A DNA stretch of 16,950 nt from DATLHO01 sp035539855 (GTDB lineage Bacteria > Bacteroidota > Ignavibacteria > OLB7): the NCBI GenBank assembly GCA_035539855.1, contig DATLHO010000332.1:1-16950 (forward strand), read 5' to 3'. Below the pieces are notes generated by a model. It saw only the letters and a list, made by a program, of their open reading frames with translations, did not search any database and had not been told where the DNA came from. Of this stretch, positions 6,362 to 14,318 are shown piece by piece. The translations under genes were made by a program, and so were the position numbers. Position 1 is the stretch's first letter. Every line of letters begins with the position of its first letter.

Positions 6362-6396
6362 GCACGAGAGCCGCGGGGATGCCGCGGCTCTCGTGC
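6362..6396 (-). terminator. Intrinsic terminator-like hairpin after the LamG gene
   Basis: Arms 6362-6376 and 6382-6396 (GCACGAGAGCCGCGG and its exact complement) form a perfect 15-bp GC-rich stem with a 5-nt loop. On the minus strand it begins 27 nt after the TAG at 6424-6426 and is followed by TTTC. The T-run is short, but the stem strength, position and spacing before the sigma factor fit a Rho-independent terminator separating the two gene blocks. Confidence 0.75.
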
Positions 6397-6423
6397 AGTG
6401 CAGGATTCGTCAGCTCGACGCGC

Positions 6424-7323
6424 CTACCGGATCGTCGGCCCGGACTGGGTGCGGCCGGAGGCCTTCCCTGTCGCCGCCTCGAGCGGCGTGCTGATCTGCG
6501 GAGGCGGTCCTTCGATCGCTCCGATCCGCGTCCCTCCCCGCTGCGGACGCAGCGTGAACGACGGCGTGCGCTCGGTGCCGTGCGTCAGCGCGAGCGCCGA
6601 TCGATCGATCGCGGCGGCGTTGGCGACGATCAGTCCGCGGCCGGCGCCGCTCTGATTCATGTCGAGCGACAGGAGCAGGCCCGGCAGCGTCATCGCGCTC
6701 TGCTGCGACGTGATCTCGGCGTCGGTGAGCGCGCTCGACCAGATGCGGACGTTGTCGAGCTCGCCGCTGTAGTACCCGTAGGGTCCACCACCGATGCCAC
6801 TGACCATGCGCCCCGGGTGTGCGTCGCCGGTCGAGGGGTGCACGAACGGCTGCGGACTCTGCCGGCCGGTGCGCACGAGCCGCCCGTCGATGTATAGCGA
6901 CGGCGTGCGGTCGCGATAGACGAGCGTGACGCGTGTCCAGCCGGACAGCGCCTGGCGATGCACGAGCACCGCGGGGATGTAGTCGCCGGCGTGCTCGTAG
7001 ACGCTGACTCCGTTGGTGCCGACCGACAGACCCACTCCCGCGTGGCCCCGCCCCCAGTCGTGCGTGCCGTGCGATGGATAGACCGCGTAGCGCTGACCGT
7101 CGATGCCGGCATAGCCCTCGAGCGACTCGTCGTCGACCTGGTGCTCGGCGCTCGGATTGACCCAGAGATCGATGGTGAACGAGTTCACGGCCGTCGCCGT
7201 CTGTGGCATCGCGACGAAGTCGGTCGTGCCGTTGAAGCGCAGCGCGTAATCGTCGGCCTGCTGCGCGAACGCAGCGGTCGAAAGCCCGAACAGAGCCACG
7301 ACAGCCGGTAGTGTTCCTCTCAT
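6424..7323 (-). CDS. Secreted LamG/concanavalin-A-like domain protein
   Basis: A 299-residue exported protein. The signal peptide is residues 1-20 (MRGTLPAVVALFGL, cleavage after AFA-QQ). Residues 24-200 form a LamG-type jelly roll: ALRFNGTTDFVAMP at the first strand, FTIDLWVNPS near 49-58, WTRVTLVY near 129-136, LYIDGRLV near 143-150, and GELDNVRIWSSALTDAEI near 187-204, the classic Laminin_G_3 ending. Residues 214-260 continue with LLLSLDMNQSG, as in LamG proteins that describe a displayed segment. No T9SS sorting domain follows; the tail from about 262 is Pro/Gly/Thr-rich. ATG at 7323 is chosen because it starts the signal peptide and has GGGAGG at 7331-7336. It likely binds carbohydrate or protein at the cell surface or in the periplasm; the ligand is unknown. 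Confidence 0.85.
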   Translation of the reverse strand: MRGTLPAVVALFGLSTAAFAQQADDYALRFNGTTDFVAMPQTATAVNSFTIDLWVNPSAEHQVDDESLEGYAGIDGQRYAVYPSHGTHDWGRGHAGVGLSVGTNGVSVYEHAGDYIPAVLVHRQALSGWTRVTLVYRDRTPSLYIDGRLVRTGRQSPQPFVHPSTGDAHPGRMVSGIGGGPYGYYSGELDNVRIWSSALTDAEITSQQSAMTLPGLLLSLDMNQSGAGRGLIVANAAAIDRSALALTHGTERTPSFTLRPQRGGTRIGAIEGPPPQISTPLEAATGKASGRTQSGPTIR

Positions 7324-7330
7324 AGTCCCG

Positions 7331-7336
7331 CCTCCC
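7331..7336 (-). promoter_or_regulatory. Strong Shine-Dalgarno site for the LamG gene
   Basis: GGGAGG on the minus strand, seven nucleotides before the ATG at 7323. It rules against the 47-codon in-frame extension that would overlap the end of the acyl-CoA synthetase gene. Confidence 0.65.
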
Positions 7337-7420
7337 GATAAGGTGAACCGTCTCCCTGCGGACGCCAGCAGCGCCCGTGGACGTCGAGGGAACGTATCGG
7401 ATGGTAACCAAAGAGGCAAA

Positions 7421-9277
7421 TCACTCCTCGGCCCCTTCGTACATCTTCTCGATCTCGGGACCATACCGCTCGATCGCGGCCTTGCGCTTGACCTTGAGCG
7501 TGGGCGTCAACAGTCCGTTCTCGACCGAGAAGGGCTCGGCCAGGAGCGTGAAGCGTCGCACGCGCTCGAACGCCGACAGGTCGCGCTGGAGTTCCTTGAG
7601 TTCCTGCTCGACCGCCATCGACAGCGTCACACCGTCGACCATCGACTCTCGTCCCACGGCCGTCGAGACATCGCCGGGCGACTCGCCAGCTTGCAGGAGC
7701 ATCTCGCGCGCGACCTCGAAGTCCGGCACGATCAGCGCCGTCATGTACGGTCGGTTCTCCCCGACGAGCATCACCTGGTCGACGAGTCGGCTGCGCGACA
7801 CGAGATCCTCGATCGGTCCGGGCGCGATGTTCTTGCCGCCGGAGCTGACGATGATGTGCTTCTTTCGATCGGTGATCCGCAGGTAGCCCTCCGCGTCGAA
7901 CTCGCCGATGTCGCCGGTGTGCAGCCATCCCTCGTCGTCGATCGCCTCGGCGGTCGCCTCGGGATCGCGGAAGTATCCCTTCATCACGTGGGGACCGCGC
8001 GTGAGGATCTCTCCGTCCGGCGCGATCGTGACCTCCACGTTGAACAGCGGCTGGCCGACCGTGCCGAGCTTCGGACGCTCCATCCGGTTGGCGGAGATGA
8101 TCGGCGAGCACTCGGTCATGCCGTAGCCCTCGATGATGTTCATGCCGATGCCGAAGAAGAACTCGCCGACGTCGCGCGAGAGGGCGGAGCCGCCGGAGAC
8201 GAAGAAGCGGACCCTGCCGCCGGTCGCCTGGCGGATCTTCGAGAACACGAGTCGGTCGGCGACGAGGTGCTTGGCCGCGAGCACCGGACCGACCGCGCGC
8301 CCGCTGTTGATGCGCCGGAAGCGCTCGACGCCGACGCCGAGCGCCCAGCGGATGAGCTTGCGCTTCGACTCGGGCTCGGCCTCCGCCTTGCGCTCGACGC
8401 GCGTCTTGATCCGCTCGAACCCGCGCGGCACCGACGTCATGATCGTCGGGCGGACCTCGAGGAGATTGACGCTCACCGTTTCGAGCGACTCGGCGAACGC
8501 GATCGACGCCCCGCAGGCGAAGCAGGTGTAGTACCCGGCCGTGCGCTCGAAGGAGTGACACAGCGGCAGGTAGCTGAGGATCACATCGTCTGGACCGATC
8601 GGCAGCACGCGCGAGGCGCCCGTGATGTTCGCGACGAAGTTCGAGTGCGTCAGCATCACTCCCTTCGGATTGCCCGTCGTGCCGCTGGTGTAGATGAGCG
8701 TGGCGAGGTCATCCGGCGCTACGCGAGCAGCCATGCGCGTGAGCTCGCCGGGCGCCGCCGCGGCCATCGCGCGGCCGGACTCGATGAGCGCGTCGAACGA
8801 GAGAATCGGCAGCGTCGTGCTCGTGCGGTACTGGTCGATCGCCTCCTGCTGAAAGCAGATGATGTGCTCAAGCGTCGGGAGATCGGCGGCGACCTTGACG
8901 AGCTTGCCGAGCTGCAGCCGGTTCGAGCAGATGACCGCCTTGACCTCCGCGTTGTTGAAGATGTACTCGACCTGCTTCGGCGTCAGGATGGTGAAGATCG
9001 AGACGTCGGCGATTCCCGAGCAGACGCACGCCAGGTCGGCGACGATGAACTCGAGACGATTCTCCGACATGATGCCGACGCGGTCGCCGGGCTTCAATCC
9101 CAGCGAGCGCAGCGCCAGGGCGAATGCCTCGACCTGCTCGCGGAGCTCGTCATGACTGGTCTCGACGTATGCTCCGTCGACCTTCCGACTGAACGCGCAC
9201 TTGCCGGTTCCCTTGAAGTGGTCGGCCAGTCCGAGGTACATCCCGGCAAGCGTCGCGAACTCACTGATGAGCGGCAT
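7421..9277 (-). CDS. Long-chain acyl-CoA synthetase (AMP-forming, FadD15-like)
   Basis: A 618-residue ANL-superfamily enzyme that should activate fatty acids with ATP and CoA for lipid synthesis or degradation. The adenylation motifs are all present: the P-loop YTSGTTGNPKG (196-206), the GYGMTE motif (384-389), WLHTGDIG (451-458), the hinge region TDRKKHIIVSSGGKNIAPG (469-487), and the C-terminal catalytic lysine in LTPTLKVKRK (about Lys595). Length and the SGGKNIAP signature fit bacterial long-chain-fatty-acid-CoA ligases related to mycobacterial FadD15. No signal peptide; probably cytoplasmic or membrane-associated. The ATG at 9277 has no clear ribosome site, and Met13 is an alternative. 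It sits 52 bp after the giant surface protein and 97 bp before the LamG gene, with no obvious functional link to either. Confidence 0.95.
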   Translation of the reverse strand: MPLISEFATLAGMYLGLADHFKGTGKCAFSRKVDGAYVETSHDELREQVEAFALALRSLGLKPGDRVGIMSENRLEFIVADLACVCSGIADVSIFTILTPKQVEYIFNNAEVKAVICSNRLQLGKLVKVAADLPTLEHIICFQQEAIDQYRTSTTLPILSFDALIESGRAMAAAAPGELTRMAARVAPDDLATLIYTSGTTGNPKGVMLTHSNFVANITGASRVLPIGPDDVILSYLPLCHSFERTAGYYTCFACGASIAFAESLETVSVNLLEVRPTIMTSVPRGFERIKTRVERKAEAEPESKRKLIRWALGVGVERFRRINSGRAVGPVLAAKHLVADRLVFSKIRQATGGRVRFFVSGGSALSRDVGEFFFGIGMNIIEGYGMTECSPIISANRMERPKLGTVGQPLFNVEVTIAPDGEILTRGPHVMKGYFRDPEATAEAIDDEGWLHTGDIGEFDAEGYLRITDRKKHIIVSSGGKNIAPGPIEDLVSRSRLVDQVMLVGENRPYMTALIVPDFEVAREMLLQAGESPGDVSTAVGRESMVDGVTLSMAVEQELKELQRDLSAFERVRRFTLLAEPFSVENGLLTPTLKVKRKAAIERYGPEIEKMYEGAEE

Positions 9278-9329
9278 GACGGTTTCGATTGGTTACGGCG
9301 ATGATTCGTCGGGCGAAGATAGCGCGGGC

Positions 9330-12300
9330 CTAGCGCTCCACCATCATCAGCGTCGAGCCCGTGTAAGAACCCGCGGTGATGCGAACGAGACAGGCGCCGA
9401 CCGGTAGCGACGAGACGTCGACGCGCACGCTGTAGCGCCCGCCGGCCAGCGGCTCGTCGAGCGCGCGCAGCAGCTCGCGACCCCGGAGGTCGTGGATCGA
9501 CACGACGGTGCGCGCATCCTCGAGCTGCTGGAAGACGATCTCCGCCGCACCGCGCGCCGGGTTCGGACGCGAGGGCTCGATGAGGTTCTCGTAGCGACCG
9601 AGCGCGACGCCAGTGATCACGCAGCGGTTGGAGACGCGCACCGTCGCGGAATCGGCGCACGGCTCGACGCGCAGGTCGGCCCCGATCACGACCGCCGAGT
9701 CGACCCGCACACTCGCCAGGCCATCGGCCGAGAGCACGCGGAACCGCAGGCGCAGGTGCGTCGCGCCAAAGACGGGATCGTCGACGCGAAGGCGCACGAC
9801 TCCGGGCGGATCGCTCGAACCGATCGGCGCAGCTCCGGGCGCGTCGAGGAACTCGAGGCGCGCCGCGTCATAGGCGATCGAGTACTCGATCGAGGATCCC
9901 ACCGCGAGCGGCGCATGAGCCTCGGTCGCGACGAACAGCTCCACGACGTCACCGGCGAGACCGGCCTCGCGGTCGTCGAGGCACGCCGTGATCGTATCCC
10001 CCACTCCGAGCGCGATCGCCGCGAGCGCGATGTTCGTCGTGAACGAGCATGGCGCGTCGACCGTGAGCTCCATCGTCGGCGAGTAACTGCCCGCGACGGT
10101 CGGATCGAAGCGCATCGCCACGCGCAGCGTCTCTCCCGCTCCGAGCGCGATCGGAATCGACGGAGGTGTCACGAACGAGAATGGAATCGGCGGTGGCCCG
10201 ATGCTCGCGATGCTCACGGGCATCGGCAGCTCGTTGACGACCACGAGCTCGGCGGTGACCGGCGAGCCGACGGCAGTGCTTCCGAAGTTCACGCCGTCGG
10301 ACGCGAGGCTCGCCTCGATGACGCTCGCCTCGAGCGCAACGCTGACGACCTCTCCGCACGGCTCGAGCACGACCTGCAGCGAGCCGGTGAGCACGCCGGC
10401 GGCGGTCGGCACGAACGTGACGTCGACGACGATCTCGGCGGCCGGCGCGATCTCGGACCCGGACGGATCGTTCGCGATCGAGAACGCGGCGCTGCCGGCG
10501 ATCGCCGCCTGCTGCACGCGCACGGGGAAGTCGCCCTGATTGCGCAGACGGACCTGTGTCGTGATGACGGTGTCGATCGAGCACGAGAGGAGCGGATCGA
10601 GCGTGATGCTCTGCGGCAGAGCCACGACGACCGCCCCCTCCTTTCGACCGATCACGCGCACGACGATGCTGTCGCGACAGCCGCGCGTGTAGAACACGAG
10701 ACGCTCGAGCGCGGGTCCGGACTGGCGCGGAGCGAATCGCAGCCACGTCGTCGCCGTGCCGCCCGGCGCGATCGTGAACGTCAGCGCCGGAGCCAGATGG
10801 GAGATGCCGTCGGATGATCCCACCGAATCGATCTCGACGGGCACACCGGAGAGATTTCGGAGCTCGACCGAGAGCGTGTCGTCGCCGACGCAGGCCGGCA
10901 GCGTGGCGACGGTGATCGCCGTGTCGGCCGGGGTGACGACCGGGCGCTCCGCGGCGCCGGAGATCGGAATCCTGAGCGTGTCGCGGCAGCCGCCGGCATC
11001 GATCGCGAGCGCGAGGACGCCGCCGGCGGCGCCCGGCGCGACGGGCGCAAACCGCACGCGCAGCACGACGGGCTCGCCGGGCGCAAGCGTTGCCGGGAGC
11101 TCGCCGGCGTTGTCGACGATGAACGGGCTCGTCGTCGTCGCGCTGCCGAGATCGACCGGCGCGTTCGAGCGATTGAGGATCTCGACGCCGACCGTGCTGT
11201 CGCCGCCGGCGCAGAGCGCGAGCGTCCCGAAGCGGATCGTGTCGGGCACCTGTAGCGCGGCGCCCGGACGACGCTCGCCGTGCAGGACGACGGAGTCCAC
11301 GCGCGAGCACGCGCCTGCCGAGCGCAGTCGCAGGGTCGCGGTCGCCGTGACGGGTCCGGCCGGCGGAGAGAATCGGATCGGCACCGAGACCGACGTTCCG
11401 GCGCGGACGAGGATCGGGAGCGGCGCGGCGACGCTGAAGCCGGCGCCGGGCACGGCGTCGAGCGAGACGCTGAGGTCGGTCGCGCCGGTCGCGCGGAGCG
11501 TGATCGTCGTGTCGCTCGCGCCGGTGCAGGCGGCCAGCGGCGGGAACGTCACCTCCGACTCCACGATGTCGAATCCGACCGAGTCGGCGATCGCGGTGAC
11601 CTCGACGCGCACCGGCGACGGGCACCCCGCGATCGTGACGACGAGCGTGTCGCGGAACGTCCCGGCGAAGCTTGGTCGGAAGCGCACGGTGAAGACGCCG
11701 TCATCGCCGACGCCGATCTGCAGCGGGAAGCGCGTCGGGCTGGTAATCGAGAACGCGCCGCCTCTGGCCATTCGCGCCTCGACGACGGTCGCCGCGTCGT
11801 TGCCCGAGTTGACGAAACGGATCGTCCGATCGATCGCCGTGTCGGAGCACGCGGGGACGCGGCCGAGGGCGTACGAGCTGGCCAGTCCCTGGAACGCCGG
11901 CGAGCTTCTGAAGCCGCGCACGGCGACGCGCAGCGGATCGCGCAGCGAGTCGTTGCTGAAGATCAGCAGAGTGTCGACCGCGCCGCCCGGCTGCGGCGCG
12001 CGGAAGCGGATGATGTACCGCTGACGCCCGCCCGGAGGAATCCGGATGTCGGTGTTCGCCGGATCGGGCTGCTCGAGCACGAAGCGGCCGGAGGCGAGCG
12101 AGAATCGGTTCGCGCGGATGACCAGCTCGGCGTCGCCGGCGTTGACGACGTCGAACGTGTCGCGACCGATCGTATCGCAGCGGACGGTGTCGAACTCGAC
12201 GCGCACCGGCGACTGGATCGTCGGACGTGCCGCGAATCGGAAGGCGAGCGCGAACGCGTCGCTGCGCGCGGTGCTGCGGTTGGTGTTGAGGATCGTGTCG

Positions 12301-14315
12301 AGCGCGTTCGGCGTCACCGGGAACTGCGCCGAGACCGTGCGGCCCGTGACGTAGAGATCGCCGAGCCGCGTCAGGTGACTCTGATGCGACGGCACGTCGT
12401 CGCCCTCGCCGCCGATCACGCTCGCGTGCAGGATCTGCGATCCGTCGGCCGATAGCCGCACGAATGCGAGATCGAGCGCTCCGCGCGGACCCCGGCGGAC
12501 CGCGTCCGCGGTCGTCGGGAAGACCGCGCTGTTGGTCGACCCGGCGACGTGCGCCTCGCCCGATGCGCTCGCCTGGATCGTCCACGCGGCGCCGTCGTGC
12601 ACGGGCCCGACGTAGCGGCAGTAGCCGATCGCGCCGCTGGAGGAATCGATGCGCGCGACGAACCAGGTGCCCGGAGCATCGGCCGTCGTCGCCGCCAGAT
12701 CGGTCGAGAACGTGAGCCCGGCGACGTACTGGTTGCCGCGGGCGTCGAGCGCGATGTCGAGCGGACGGTCGATGCTGGTGCCGCCTAGGTACGTCCCGTA
12801 CTCCAGAACGCTGCCGTCGAAGCGCAGCCGCGCGATGAACCCGTCGCCGCCACCGAGATTCGCGGTCTGCGCGGCGCCCGCGGTCACGGGAAAATCTTCG
12901 GAGCTCGTCGAGCCGGTGATGCTCAGGGCGCCGCCGGGAGCCAGCGCCAGTCCGGTCGCGCGATCACTCGCGGCGCCGCCGAGGTACGTCGCGTAGCGCG
13001 TGGCCGACGCATCGGTCGAGAGGTCGGCGGCAAAGCGGGCGGCGAAGGCGTCCTCGCCGCCGAGTGCCGTCGGGAAGGCCGCGCCCGTCGTCCGTGGGAG
13101 GTCGCTCGACGTCGTCGTGCCGACGACGAACGGCTGATCGCCGCGGGCTCCTCCGAGCGCGAGATCCTCGATGCGATCGAGTCCGCTGCCGCCGAAGTAG
13201 GTCGAGGCGGCGAGCGTGCGTCCGTCCGGAGCGATGACGCTCACGAAGCCGTCGGTGCCACCGCGCAGCGTGCGCTGCTCGGCGTTCGCGGTGACGGGAA
13301 AGTCCGTCGAGCTCGTCGTGCCGGCCAGGACGATCGCGCCGTCGGAGCGAACGCGGATCGCGCCGAGCTCGTCGGTGCCGGTGCCGCCGATGTAGCTGCC
13401 GTAGAGCACGACCGACATCGTCGGGTCGAGCTTGACGACGAACAGGTCGAGCGAGTTGGCTCGATCAGGCTGCCGGCTGTAAGCTCCCGGTGTCGTCGGG
13501 ATGTCGGCCGAGTGCGTCGAGCCGGCGATGTAAACGTTCGCCGCGGCATCGACCGCGATGCCGCGGCCGGTGTCGTCGGCGCCGCCGCCGATGTAGCTGC
13601 TGAACGCGAGCGAGGGATCGATCACCAGCGGGCGCGAACGATCATGCCGGCCGACACGGAAGCCGATGCCGCGCTCGTCGAGCACGAACGCCGAAGGAAC
13701 GATGATGCGGCGCCCGTCGATGACCTGGTAGCTCAGCGGCGGAGCCTCGCGCAGCTCGCCGACGCTCGTCGCGATGCGAAGCGATCCATCGCGCCCGAGC
13801 CGCACGGCATCGGCGCCGTCGTAGCGGATGCGAACGCGCGCGAGCTCGCCGTGCGGCGCGACGACGACATCGTACTTCAGACCGCTCGTGTCGCTGTAGT
13901 AGCGCGCGTCGATGCCGGGATAGATGTCGTGATAGGTGATGGCCGCGAACGATCGCGCGGCGCGCGAGGTCGCGCCGAAAAAGCTGAACGTCGGACCGGC
14001 TCCGGAGGGCGCGATGCGCGCGGCGCGTCCGCCGTCGAAGCGCTGGCGCAGTGCGTGTCCGCGTCCGCCGACCGCGACGTCGAGCCACGCGGCGTCGTCC
14101 TCGAGCCAGACGGCAAGCGCTCCGAGCTGCATCCGATAGCCCGCGCGCGACGACCACTGTCCGGCGTTCTCGATGAAGGTGGATGGCGCTGAGGCTGTAG
14201 GCTGTGCGGCGAGATCCCCCACGACGACCAGAGCGGCAAGCGCACAGAGGCACAGCGTGACGAGCGCGCCGAGTCCGCTGGGACGTCCTGCAGTATGGTG
14301 GAACGGGCCGAGCAC
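9330..14315 (-). CDS. Giant secreted SBBP-propeller / choice-of-anchor-D protein with T9SS sorting domain
   Basis: A 1661-residue predicted surface protein. Its N-terminus has a secretion signal (hydrophobic about 16-33, cleavage near LAA-Q). Residues 46-235 match the DUF7948 pattern (TFIENAGQW, ITYHDIYPGIDARYY). Seven SBBP propeller repeats follow, each with xYxGG and later xxGxTxSxDFPxT, beginning near 239, 307, 371, 442, 507, 567 and 631. From about 700 to 1435 are seven ASH/choice-of-anchor-D-like domains of roughly 100 residues, five of which carry a Cys pair 71-75 residues apart. Residues 1440-1560 look like a cohesin-type domain, and 1579-1661 form a T9SS sorting domain (EPSRPNPARG ... 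MMVER). GTG at 14315 is the start, 3 bp after the OmpA-family stop, with GGAG further upstream inside that gene. It probably acts in adhesion or as an envelope scaffold; the ligand is unknown. Confidence 0.88.
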   Translation of the reverse strand: MLGPFHHTAGRPSGLGALVTLCLCALAALVVVGDLAAQPTASAPSTFIENAGQWSSRAGYRMQLGALAVWLEDDAAWLDVAVGGRGHALRQRFDGGRAARIAPSGAGPTFSFFGATSRAARSFAAITYHDIYPGIDARYYSDTSGLKYDVVVAPHGELARVRIRYDGADAVRLGRDGSLRIATSVGELREAPPLSYQVIDGRRIIVPSAFVLDERGIGFRVGRHDRSRPLVIDPSLAFSSYIGGGADDTGRGIAVDAAANVYIAGSTHSADIPTTPGAYSRQPDRANSLDLFVVKLDPTMSVVLYGSYIGGTGTDELGAIRVRSDGAIVLAGTTSSTDFPVTANAEQRTLRGGTDGFVSVIAPDGRTLAASTYFGGSGLDRIEDLALGGARGDQPFVVGTTTSSDLPRTTGAAFPTALGGEDAFAARFAADLSTDASATRYATYLGGAASDRATGLALAPGGALSITGSTSSEDFPVTAGAAQTANLGGGDGFIARLRFDGSVLEYGTYLGGTSIDRPLDIALDARGNQYVAGLTFSTDLAATTADAPGTWFVARIDSSSGAIGYCRYVGPVHDGAAWTIQASASGEAHVAGSTNSAVFPTTADAVRRGPRGALDLAFVRLSADGSQILHASVIGGEGDDVPSHQSHLTRLGDLYVTGRTVSAQFPVTPNALDTILNTNRSTARSDAFALAFRFAARPTIQSPVRVEFDTVRCDTIGRDTFDVVNAGDAELVIRANRFSLASGRFVLEQPDPANTDIRIPPGGRQRYIIRFRAPQPGGAVDTLLIFSNDSLRDPLRVAVRGFRSSPAFQGLASSYALGRVPACSDTAIDRTIRFVNSGNDAATVVEARMARGGAFSITSPTRFPLQIGVGDDGVFTVRFRPSFAGTFRDTLVVTIAGCPSPVRVEVTAIADSVGFDIVESEVTFPPLAACTGASDTTITLRATGATDLSVSLDAVPGAGFSVAAPLPILVRAGTSVSVPIRFSPPAGPVTATATLRLRSAGACSRVDSVVLHGERRPGAALQVPDTIRFGTLALCAGGDSTVGVEILNRSNAPVDLGSATTTSPFIVDNAGELPATLAPGEPVVLRVRFAPVAPGAAGGVLALAIDAGGCRDTLRIPISGAAERPVVTPADTAITVATLPACVGDDTLSVELRNLSGVPVEIDSVGSSDGISHLAPALTFTIAPGGTATTWLRFAPRQSGPALERLVFYTRGCRDSIVVRVIGRKEGAVVVALPQSITLDPLLSCSIDTVITTQVRLRNQGDFPVRVQQAAIAGSAAFSIANDPSGSEIAPAAEIVVDVTFVPTAAGVLTGSLQVVLEPCGEVVSVALEASVIEASLASDGVNFGSTAVGSPVTAELVVVNELPMPVSIASIGPPPIPFSFVTPPSIPIALGAGETLRVAMRFDPTVAGSYSPTMELTVDAPCSFTTNIALAAIALGVGDTITACLDDREAGLAGDVVELFVATEAHAPLAVGSSIEYSIAYDAARLEFLDAPGAAPIGSSDPPGVVRLRVDDPVFGATHLRLRFRVLSADGLASVRVDSAVVIGADLRVEPCADSATVRVSNRCVITGVALGRYENLIEPSRPNPARGAAEIVFQQLEDARTVVSIHDLRGRELLRALDEPLAGGRYSVRVDVSSLPVGACLVRITAGSYTGSTLMMVER

Positions 14316-14318
14316 GCG

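Noticed and set aside
7343..9304. 653-codon open frame on the plus strand
   Set aside because: It is antisense to the acyl-CoA synthetase, whose motifs are complete; its translation is Arg/Asp/Glu-rich without domains, as expected for a shadow frame in GC-rich DNA.
9949..11625. 558-codon minus-strand frame inside the giant gene
   Set aside because: Arg-rich shadow in another frame of the SBBP/choice-of-anchor-D gene, with no motifs.
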